Assembly: GCA_033026295.1 (NCBI GenBank) | Contig: CM065168.1 | Coordinates: 35,414,875-35,478,874 of the forward strand | From: Channa striata | Taxonomy: Eukaryota > Chordata > Actinopteri > Anabantiformes > Channidae | DNA length: 64,000 nucleotides | Direction of reading: 5' to 3' | Shown: positions 48,007 to 58,000 of the stretch, piece after piece | Layout: each line of letters starts with the position of its first letter | Numbering within the stretch: the stretch's first letter is position 1 | Made by a program: the position numbers and the translations under genes | Notes under the pieces: generated by a model | Database searches by the model: none | Told to the model about the DNA's origin: nothing | The model's input: the letters and a program-made list of their open reading frames with translations, nothing else

Positions 48007-48790
48007 TTATGAAAAGTTTAATACGGTTGCCCTGCGCTTGCTGCATGATCTTTTTTTGATGGTTCTCCAGCCATCCTCATTATCAGAGCTCTGTTCTTGT
48101 TCCTTCTTTCCTTGATTGTTGGTTTTCATTCTCTCTTTTCCATGTTCACCAGGTGGGTTCACTTTTTCCACCATGGCAGCAGAAGGTTTCCTTCCCATCT
48201 TCTGGCTTACGCTCATACACTGGGATATCGTGGTATTTCCTCTGTGTTACAACACACACTCGATCGTCCCAGAATTACACTAGTATCCGGGACCTCCTTT
48301 TTCATTTAACTTTCTGACCAACACTCTGCGAATAGGATGCACCGCAGGCCTTTTTGTCTTAGGATTTTTCTTCTCACGGCCTCTTTTCAACAACATAGGG
48401 TGGGTCTATCTGCTTCTCTAACAGATGTTCAATCACATTGTAACCAATGACTGGCTTGTCAGCCACGCCATTTTCATTAGCTACTAGCACTGGGACTAAG
48501 AGCTCCAGCTGTGTGGTGTGATCTGAGGATAATAAAATTGGTGTCAAGTTTGAAGCTTTTCCATCTGATGTTTCCGATCCAAGAATCTCTGCAACACTTT
48601 TGACGATGGTAAAGATCAGTGGAGCTATCCTTCTTGTAACGTCCCTTTTAATACTGGGCAGTTGTGAAAGAGTGAGGTCTGTCTTTATCTCCAGCATGTC
48701 GCAGAGGTTTAGATTTAGGCTTATAGTTCTGACAGCTGCCTCCATGATTTCCGCTTCACTGTGGTTTTTCTTTCGTGCCGTGTCGATCTA
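48007..48790 (-). mobile_element. Possible retroelement-derived coding relic
   Basis: Minus-strand frame 48745-48374 (123 codons) includes LELLVPVLVANE and KPVIGYNVIEHLLEK, a pattern I associate with the protease region of LTR-type retroelements. A second short frame at 48216-48007 is Lys/Ser-rich (SSDNEDGWRTIKKRS). They are in different frames with no exon structure between them. Family assignment is weak. Confidence 0.35.
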
Positions 48791-48799
48791 GTTAGAATA

Positions 48800-50460
48800 A
48801 GACAGATTGTCCCCTGGCCTCTTTCTCTAATTTGTCCATTACTTTTAGATTATCTCCGTATAGTTGGTTCAGGTGGATCTGTATCAGTGGAAATGGCTGG
48901 TTGGTTGGGGGGGAACCTGTGTTGTCTGTGCAGAAGGCTGAAGTGTAGATATCTCACAATAAATTAAACTAGTAACTCAAATTTCCCCCCAAAAAAAGAA
49001 TGTCTACAATATGAACTGAAGTTACAATGGAGTTAAACAATAAATATTGTGTGTTGGGGGGGTGTTTTAATTTACTGTCCTTAAACTTTGAAATATATCT
49101 CCACAATAAACACAGACAGCTGGGAATCAGAGAGTAGCTCAGAATACCTTAAAAACACCAAAATGGCTTCGCTGCAAATGAACGTGTTTCTTTTGGATCA
49201 TGTTTAAGTTGTATACATAAATAAATGCCGTAAAACTTCCCTCTGACTGGCCTGTATCAAATAATCTTTCCATTTTAGTGGAAAAAATGCCTACACATTA
49301 AATCACATGAAACTTCAGTTCCTTCCTTCAGAGCTCCTCCAGATGACATCATCTGAACTGGACTAATGATGAAAATGATGAGGAGCAGTTTGAGCAGAGA
49401 AATATTTAATACAGTCAGAAGGAGGTTTAAACTAATTAATGTACATTTGCACCTAAACTAAAGCCATGGAAAGCATGTTGAAAACTGGTGGTCACCCTTT
49501 AAGACGTTTAGTCAAGTGTTGTTTCCGGAGTTCGCCACAAGAGGGAGATTTGCGAGAGACGCAATGACAGAAACATGTTGACATGTTCTGGCTGCGTTTA
49601 AAACCATTTTATTTGACCTTTGAAAGAAAGGTAAAGTAGGGCTACACAAAGATAATAAGAAATTAAATAAACAATTGTCTATGTGCTGGTATCACTATCT
49701 CTCAATTTGCATATGGTAAACTGAATTAGTAAGTGGGTAGTGGACTCATCTTTTGATTTCTTCACACTGTTAACACTGTTTCTGTGGACTGTAAGATGGA
49801 CGATGTTTCAGCACGTTTAATCATTACGTTTAATCAAGGAATTAATTTAAACTCAATGTTTAAATTTAATTTAAACTCAATTTAAACTGTAATGTCTAGA
49901 GACTTTTGCAAAACATCAAACATAATACAGAACTAAAAACTACAGAATAATGAAAGTCTGTCTGATGGTGTGTTATTCAAAGCGTTTTAATATGTTGTTT
50001 CTCATTTTCTCATTCACACAACGATGACAGCGGCTGCAAGATGCTCATCTGACCCACCCGGAGCAACTTTTGCCCTTTGAACCATAGTCAAACCACCGAG
50101 CCTATGATTCCTGGACGACAGTCTTACCGTTATTATTATAGCTATTATTGCTATTATTATTTTATTTTTATTAATTTTATTGCTCAGGACCCGGGGGGCT
50201 GAATCCTATCCCATATATATGTGTGTGTGTCCCACCTTATTTCAAATGTATCAGTTGTTAAGTGTTATAGACCTAAACTGTGTCCATTTAATGTCCGTAT
50301 AATTCAGGCAAGAACAGTTAATGATAACTTAAATTGGCTGCAAAATTCTCACAAACTAAACACAACAGGCACGTTTCTGCTAAGACATTTCGGAATTTCA
50401 AAACCTAAGAGAACATTGCAAACACCTAAAATGTCCATTTGTATCGCTAAAGAAAAAGAC
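48800..50460. other. No gene seen
   Basis: AT-rich, with a degenerate dispersed-repeat fragment around 50010-50110 (gctcatctgacccacccggagcaac) and 50180-50215. No coding signal is supported. Confidence 0.5.
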
Positions 50461-50466
50461 TAAAAC

Positions 50467-51669
50467 TCATTTCAGGTTATTTTTTTTATGCCACACAGGT
50501 ATAGAGGTCTGTCTAGGTGCGACGCCACTGGTGCAAGGTACGAAGTAGCTGCTCGTTTTCAGACACTCCTCGGTGAGCTTCAGGCACACAAAGCAGAACT
50601 CCACCTTACACCGGGGGCACACAACATTCTTACATTTAGTTTTGTCATGTTCCACCAGTGACCCGCAGGTTGGACACGCACGGATAGAGGGACATCCTGT
50701 GACATTTTTCACAGACTCAAAGATGATATCTTGGCAAGTCTTGAGCGCTCTTAGTGCCTCGTTGCAGCAGCCCTCATTGTCACAGCGGTCCGAACGTGGA
50801 TGTGGACCCGTCCATTCCCTCAGACACTGCCAGCAGAACTCGTAGGTCCGTTTTCTGATTACTGAGCACACTGTGCAGCGAACACTCAGATCAGATCCAT
50901 CTTTCTCGTCACAGAGGATTTGCATTCAGGACACTGGGATGTGGTAGTTATAGAAAGAAGAGGAGAAAACTTTTTTACTTAACAGTGTTATGCAGAGAAA
51001 AAAACTTTAAAAGCAGCTGATTTAATTAAAACTTACAGATTTGGTATCAAAGTAACCCTTGGCAGCATTGGAAGCCATGGTTTTTTCAAAGTACTCCATT
51101 TCTTCAGGGGTGAGAAGAGCCATTTTTCGAACCTCAGTGTAAGGCCACTCGACTTTGCAGCCATTAATGCAGCACTCAAATCTGCTTTTACCCTGATTTA
51201 AATAATAGAAATCAAGTTAATTATTCATTAGAATAAAAGGTTGAAAACAAAACACTACAGCAGAACAGCAGAGGTCATGTTCACCACTTTCTTATTATTC
51301 AACCTTATTTTATTTTCAAAGTTGTAGATGAATAATAACCTACCTCATCCAACAGCCTGTGGCACCAGTTTGTGAGAGACATCGGAGTCACAACATGTCC
51401 ACAGGACATCAGAGCTCTGCGAGACGGGAAATCTTCACACAAAACTGAGAACACATCGAAAGTGTCAACACACGCGATGTTATATAGTCAGCACAATAAT
51501 CATATTTTTCACGTAACATGTAATAGCTCACTGCTTTGAAATGTTGCAAATAATTGCTCCAGGACTTCGGCTACTTACAATCAAAGTCATCGTCTTTATC
51601 CGTAAATCTAAATGTTCTGTCGAAAACGTTGTAACATTTCTCCTGCGTAGTCTTCAAATTCGACAGCAT
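50467..51669 (-). CDS. RBR-type E3 ubiquitin ligase, copy G (E3-G), cassette 2, frame break
   Basis: Minus-strand exons 51669-51579, 51444-51344, 51192-51037 and 50933-50467. It starts MLSNLKTTQEKCYNVFD. RING1 has FLCEDF, SCGHVVTP and NWCHRLL. The linker has ECCINGC and LLTPEEMEYF. The terminal exon has the IBR (FCWQCLREWTGP) and RING2 (CPSIRACPTC, catalytic-position Cys in KTKCKN, FCFVCLKL) and the tail VAPRQTSIPVWHKK. The terminal exon enters as CPECKSSVTRK, but one base is missing in gagaaagatgg, so the strict frame stops five codons later (KMDLI); shifted by one, it is open to the end. The summed exon length (815) is not divisible by three. It is either a pseudogene allele or an assembly indel in an A run. 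Divergent from Ubl-5, about 1.2 kb between starts. Confidence 0.75.
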
Positions 51670-51759
51670 TTTCTAATCCTGTCTCGATTTGTCCTGCGAA
51701 ATAACGAGGAACAGCAGTAGTAGTCGAGCCCAAATGTGGCGAACGCTTTCGATTTTGTA

Positions 51760-51770
51760 ACTTTCGTTTT
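51760..51770 (-). promoter_or_regulatory. ISRE-like site upstream of E3-G
   Basis: ACTTTCGTTTT is AAAACGAAAGT on the gene strand, about 90-100 bp upstream of the start, the same variant as at E3-C. Confidence 0.45.
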
Positions 51771-51779
51771 ATGAAATGT

Positions 51780-52800
51780 CACGTGAGAAGTGGGTCTTCC
51801 TTGTCCATAGAAAAAAAAGGAAAAACAACATCAAACAAAGCAGTAGTTACCCTGTCGTTTTTTAAATACATAATAATGCCAATAAACTGTAACGTTAAAC
51901 ATACGATTACGTTTCCACAGCAGGTCCAAATATGACTTTAGGACCTACCGGACAGTCTCATTCATCGGTATTGTTAATGTATGATCTGACTATGTAGTAC
52001 ACATTAATAAACAATGCAGTGATTTCATCTGTCTGTATTTTCCGTAGACTTTGATTTATACTGCAAAAGGAAAAACACCGACACTGACAAAATCAATTAC
52101 CCCATTGTGTCGCGAGGAAAAATTGTTCCTGCAAATAAGATGGAGTAATTTATGATGAGCGGCGTTGGCAGTGCAGCCTGAAGGGGGACAGATGTTCCAC
52201 GGACCATTGAGTTGGGGCTCTGAAACAAGCCATTTCTATTTCTAGTCTAATTCTAATGAATTCTGATGAATTCATACTCGACAAAACAAAGTCAGCTGCC
52301 TTTCATAACCCACAGAACTGGATTTGCACTTTTTTTCAAATGCGGTGTTTTACTGTTTAAGTTAAAAATGGAACCTTAATGTAAAAAAAATATTTTAGCC
52401 CAACGTTACATAATTATTGTGACATTTAATGTTTGTAATAAGTACTTTAAAATAAAGAGAGTATGGAAGAAATACGATATTTACCGACTTCTGGTACTTT
52501 TGCAGCAGATTAATTTCGATCCAGAAACGGAACGAAAGCTCATTGGTGCAAACTGAAAGGGAAGTCGAGGAGGTGAACGTGTTTACAAAAATGTGCGTAT
52601 GTGTCAATGGCAAGTTTAAGAAATATGACGAGGGAACATACGTTCGCATTACAGCTCCAATGCTTTGTTACAAGATGTCATGAAACAAATGTTTTAAATT
52701 TTTTTCCTCCTCTCTCTGATGAGTTTGTTGTTGAGTTTCATTCCACCCTTCACGGTTATAATGAAAGTAACGGCCCATTGCTGACGTCAGTTCGGCTCCC
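51780..52800. other. Shared upstream region of E3-G and Ubl-5
   Basis: No gene seen. Additional GAAA-type words occur near 52525-52560 (gaacgaaag, aaactgaaag), so this region may be a broader interferon-responsive promoter. Confidence 0.45.
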
Positions 52801-52806
52801 GGATAA

Positions 52807-52818
52807 GAAATAGAAACT
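52807..52818 (+). promoter_or_regulatory. Consensus ISRE upstream of Ubl-5
   Basis: GAAATAGAAACT matches the full ISRE consensus GAAANNGAAACT and ends 81 bp before the Ubl-5 start codon. It is the best single site in the window. Confidence 0.7.
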
Positions 52819-52898
52819 TCAACTGTCTTTACTGTGGAAGGAGAGAATTGAAAGTGCAGTGTGGCCGCTAGCACGAACGAAGCCAACAGTCTGCCAAC

Positions 52899-53508
52899 AT
52901 GGGTAAAATCTATCAGGTCAAGGTGTTCGGGATCTCAGGTGAAATGAAGTTAATCGACCTGTGCAGCAGCGAGGAGGAAATGCAGCAAATGACTGTGGGC
53001 GAGATGAAGAAAAAAATAGAGGAGAAGTTTTTCAAGACCCAGGTAAGAAATATCCTCGAATTGAGTGTCATGGTCGAGCCAATTGACACATGTACATTAG
53101 CAAGTTAAACTATGTACTTCATACACATATGAAGTCAGTCAATACGGTAATGCTTTTATGGTATTTTAATTTTACAATATTTTTTATTTGTGAAAACGTG
53201 GCCGCTGAATTACACAAATCAACACTGTTGCCACTAACTTTCATTAATTATCGTATTTACCAGCAACAAGAATAAATCAGTTCAGTTGTTTGGTGCATTG
53301 TGCCCTTAACTTTTAGGAAATAGAAATTATATTTCATATATTTTAATCATCTCTCCCACACTCGTCTGTGCGTTTAGGACATGGGACAGAGATGATCTTC
53401 ACCAACATAAGGCTGGACAACAATGCTTCCCTGCTGTCTAAATATGGAATCCAACACTTGTCTGTCATCCAGCTGGTCGTGAAGGTTCCTGGAGGACGCG
53501 CCATCTGA
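52899..53508 (+). CDS. Ubiquitin-like protein 5 (Ubl-5), cassette 2, splice-phase conflict
   Basis: Exons 52899-53042 and 53378-53508. Exon 1 reads MGKIYQVKVFGISGEMKLID and QQMTVGEMKKKIEEK, a clear sister of Ubl-4. Exon 2 reads EMIFTNIRLDNNASLLSKYG, then IQHLSVIQLVVKVPGGRAI and stop, so three residues follow the diglycine. Exon 1 is 144 bp and ends in phase 0, whereas exon 2 must be entered in phase 1 as in every other Ubl here (Ubl-4 exon 1 is 145 bp). The summed length, 275, is not divisible by three. Possible explanations are an assembly indel, a real frameshift, or use of a weak internal AG before ATGATCTTC that would restore phase while dropping about five residues. Domain identity is certain; integrity is not. 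Confidence 0.75.
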
Positions 53509-54760
53509 CAGAAGCTGACGGAGGCTCTGGACAAAATTGCAAACGTGTATTATATTTGTTAACTGTTAATATGTTAAAAAAAGAAATTGAAATCCAGGAA
53601 TGCATGATATCTCTTTTGTGTGTGTGTGTTTTTAAGCATTAAAGTAATAACTAGGGCTTTTTGTCTTATGTGAGTATGGATGGTCTTTATACTGCCTTAA
53701 CTGCCTTAACATTATGTTTGGAATTGTATTGTGTAGAATTAGTACGCTTTACATTTTATATTAAAAAAGTGTAATCATACAATTTGTTTTCACATTTTTT
53801 AATGCGACAAATAAAATGTAAAACAGCAGATAAACAAGCGCTGATCTGATCACGTGCCAGACAATGACGCTGCAGTGGTAATTCTTTCATAATTTCACTA
53901 ACAACAATTTAAAGCCACTAATTAACCTGGCATGTGTGTCCTGTGGGAGGAAAGGGGAGTATCTGGAGGAAACCCACGCAAGCCCAGGGAGAATATCCAA
54001 ACGTCTCACAGAAAGGCCACAGTGGAGAGATTATAAGCTCGTTTATTAAATATGTGGGTACAATTAAAATGTGCATTTACCATATTGAAAAAAAAATTAT
54101 GACTTCTTAGTGAGTGAACTATTATGTCAAGCCCTGTGTCACATGCCTGCTTGAAAACATATGTTTAGAATAGATGATTAGATTAGATTCAACTTTATTG
54201 TCATTACACATGTACAAGTACAAGGCAACGAAATGCAGTGTTGTTGTTCATAATCATACACATAAGCTATAAAACACGATGCAATAAAGTAAGGAAAACT
54301 GGGACTTAAAGAGACAGCAAAGCGAAACCAAAGCTGTTGAGGTGGGAGTCACACCCCGTGTCCTTCTGCATCCCAACCGAATGCTGCCAAATGGGATGGA
54401 CATCCTGCTGTGGCAGCGATAAACCTCTGTGGAACTGACTTGATCCATTTCACACAGGCAAGATCCAGGGTGGCCAAAAACTAACGAGCACCGACTCGGA
54501 GAACATCCATGTTGTAAATCAGACGGAAGTAGAAGCCAAATCACACCAATCTCAGTTTTTACAGTGAAATGGGATATTTAAGCCAAATCCTTTAGTGTGC
54601 TTATGATGATCTAGCTTTGATAAGGTTCGGTTTCTGATTTTTTTAGGGGTTTGTCCTGACATTGGAAGACAGACAAAGTGCACGTTGCTTGCCAGCCATT
54701 CTTTTTATAGCGTAATAACAAATGTCGGTGGAAAAACATGCAACGCTTCCGGTGGGTGTG
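53509..54760. repeat. Intergenic with two dispersed fish repeats
   Basis: Bases 53930-54030 contain gtcctgtgggaggaaagggg...gaggaaacccacgc, and 54170-54250 contain gattcaactttattgtcatta...acgaaatgcag. Both are recurrent teleost repeat phrases, the second a LINE 3'-end type. No gene. Confidence 0.65.
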
Positions 54761-54769
54761 GCCTTCAGT

Positions 54770-54779
54770 GAAACCGAAA
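54770..54779 (+). promoter_or_regulatory. ISRE core upstream of USP-2
   Basis: GAAACCGAAA, a perfect core, lies about 235 bp before the USP-2 ATG. If the 5' leader contains the intron proposed at 54906-55009, the site is close to the transcription start. Confidence 0.6.
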
Positions 54780-54863
54780 TTAGTTCCAGGTTGTTTTAAG
54801 ATCGACGGCGATACTTTACCAGAACTTACACGGGAAACGGAGAGAAGACCGCGTCCCCCTAAG

Positions 54864-54890
54864 ATGGACAGCAGCGTGTGCCAAGCGTGA
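54864..54890 (+). other. Possible upstream ORF in the USP-2 leader
   Basis: An eight-codon ORF (MDSSVCQA) precedes a candidate donor at 54906 (ACTTCAG then GTATTC). A candidate acceptor (ctgaacag) lies two bases before the main ATG at 55012. If real, this is a noncoding first exon with a short uORF. Confidence 0.35.
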
Positions 54891-55011
54891 ACCCTGACAC
54901 TTCAGGTATTCTTACATTTTGTGTCTGTCCTGCCTCGTCTTTCCATTTACAATCCGACATAACAATTTCTCCGCATTCCTTTTTTGCAATAAATGAAGTG
55001 ACTGAACAGCT

Positions 55012-58000
55012 ATGAATTGCAGAAGTAACTCCAGTCCTACAGGTAAGGCCAGTCTTACCTACACAACACTGATTCAAAGACAGTTGTGATTTAGGGCACA
55101 TGACTAATTCTCCTCTTCTTCTAACAGTCTACCATGGCTTGTGGAACCAGGGGGCCACATGTTACCTGAACAGTGTGCTGCAGGTGCTGTTTATGACCAA
55201 AGAGTTCAGAGAAGCCTTGAGGTTTGTCACACATAGTATGTCACATCGTGCCATGCTTATCTTTATGACTCTGTATTGCTCATAGCCTCTATGTTCCTTT
55301 TGTTTAGGGAAACGGCTGTAAATCCTGGCAGTGATTTTATCGATCACCAGCTGAGATCTCTGTTTGAGGAATTAAGTTCCAACACAGCTCGGACATGTAA
55401 AATCACAAGCAAGCTGGGCATCAAAGGTACATCAGGTGTGTTAGCAAGGACACTTACATGAATAGATGTTTGAACCACACATAGCTTTAAAAAATGTTTT
55501 AGTTGACTTAAGGGTACATAGTCATTTTTTTGATGTTTGAAATGTCATACTGTAAAAATAGTATCAACTTAACATTTAGCTTCAGTTTAAGTCTTTGTTA
55601 GATGGTGTAAAAATATAAGCATTTAATTTATTTTCAGTAAGTATTTTCAGTCAGTTAAACAAAAGTTTACTGCAAAAAAGTTCAATTTTGCAACTTTAGC
55701 CCTAAAGTAAATAAACATACATTTGATTTGCACTCAATCTCAAATCTCCATGCAGTTAACGAACAACGTGATGCTGCTGAGTACTTCGAGAAGATTTTAA
55801 GTAAAACCAGTCCAGAGGCTTCACAGGTAAGGACATCTGGACTATAGCAGGCACTGACTTAAAAGAAGGCACCACAAATATGTTCAACAATTCCACTTTA
55901 GCCATTACTGTGTTTTTGCACCTTTAAAAATTTAGATTTTTCAAGGAAACTTGACACACAAGAATATCTGTGTGTGTGGCACTGAGACAAACACTGATGG
56001 GCCGTTTTGGAGTCTGCCTCTTCCACTGGTGGATTCTGACAATAAGGATTACCGTGTGGTAAGGTCACAACTGCCAGTTGTGCCAACAATTTTTTTTTAA
56101 TTATGGCTATTTCCTCTAGCAGACAACATATTTGTCCAGAATGTGTTAAAAGAAGTGAAATGTTGAGAACACAGGTAATTTTCAATTCATGTGGCATAAA
56201 TTCTTTTTTCAGGTGGATGGAATTAAAAACATTTTCAAACCTCTAGATGCCACTGGGGATAACCAGATGTATTGTGACCACTGTGATGACAAAGCTGATG
56301 CTACTGTTGTAAGTTATGATAAAATGCCTTTTTAATTTGTGCACAATGTCCAAAGGGCTCAAATTACAAGGTGATAAAAGAAATTTAATGGCTGCCATCA
56401 TGCTTGATCTTTAATCTTATAAGTCTTACAGTCTTATGTAGTCTAATAAGTCTTATGAATATTTCAAATTATCTTTCATGTCTTTAGTATGCACAGTTGC
56501 TCAGTCCCTTACAACCTGGTCATATAAGATATGTTTAATGCTACAATGTGCAACATTTTCCACATTGTTTTTGAATAGTAATATGATATTAAAACTGTGT
56601 TTTTCTAGATACAGATATTTTCTCTTTTAGAAGTGTTTTCTCCTGAAGTTCGCCCTTTACTTATCAACCAGACAGGCTCCTTGTTCATAATTTGCAACCC
56701 ATGACTTCCTGAAAGACTGCACAGAGCACGGTGGAGCGTTAAGAATGAGGAAAACTATTTCCAAGCAAGAAGAGGGAGAATTGGAGAGAACAGGAAGGAC
56801 TGATTCGTAGTTTCACATTAGCATTAGCTTCAGTTACATGCTGTATTAAACAGAATCCTCTCATTACTTACCCTTGGCCATATATATAAAAATGTAAAAT
56901 CCACTTCAAGTGAATCTAAAGTATGATCAGGCACAAACAAGTGGTTAGGGACTACAAAGAAGATCAATACCCTAAATATTCAATAATCAGTGTTCACTGT
57001 GAGATAGATAACCAACTTCACCTGGAGTCAATATATGTCTGTCTATCCCATTGTTTTAAATGCAATATTTTAGGAACAAACAACATAAACTTGGACATTT
57101 GGAATAGGAGTCTGGACAGAAATGCATGAAAACCTCAATCTGACTGTTTAGTGGAGGCTCACAATGACTAGTTAACATAAGTTCATATTGAATTGCTTTA
57201 TTAATAAACGTTAACATGGTATCTTCCTATGAAAGTGCTTTGCCCTTTACCTCTTTCAACGTTTGTTGTTATGTTTCCATTAGAAATGTGTAATAAATCA
57301 CCATCCAGACGTTCTGATGCTGCTTTTGAAGAGATTCAAGTTTGACTTCCGTTACATGGAAAATGTGAAAATTCACTGCAGAGTGGATGTTCCCTACAAA
57401 ATACAAATACCAGAGGTACACTACATATTTTACAATTTAATCTAAAAAAAAGTATTTGCATTTAATGATTTCTGTCACATATTCTTTTTGTTGTCAGAAT
57501 CAGATGTATGAGCTGTATGCTTTTGTGGAGCATTTTGGAAGTCTGGGGGGTGGACATTACACAGCAACAATCAAGGATGATGAGAGCTGGTATAACTTTA
57601 ATGATGATACAGTCACACCAGTAAGTTTTTGTTATTTCCAAAGCATCTGTACTTTAAAACATACTCTAACTGTGCTACTTAAATTGTATTGAAAACAACA
57701 AAAGAATAATTGTGGAACACCTTTTCATTCTTTTCATTAACAGCTTAACTGCAATCCATTTCAAGAAAAGTAAGTTTTCATTTATTTCCTTTTCAATGGC
57801 ACAACACTCTATAACAACAGTAAAAAATAGATATTTACTGTAAGTAATGTTTATCTGATGCATGACTCATTTAAACTATTAATTATTACACAATGTATCA
57901 TTAATTCTTCTTAGCATTAACAAAAGATCATTTTACTGTTGCTTTGTGGGATTACTTCATACTAAATAATTAGTTAATGGATGTAATTTCTAGTTACTGA

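Noticed and set aside
53040..53108. Ubl-5 as a single-exon protein reading through the donor
   Set aside because: Reading through loses the second Ubl half and the GG end; exon 2 with a clear homologous Ubl half lies downstream.
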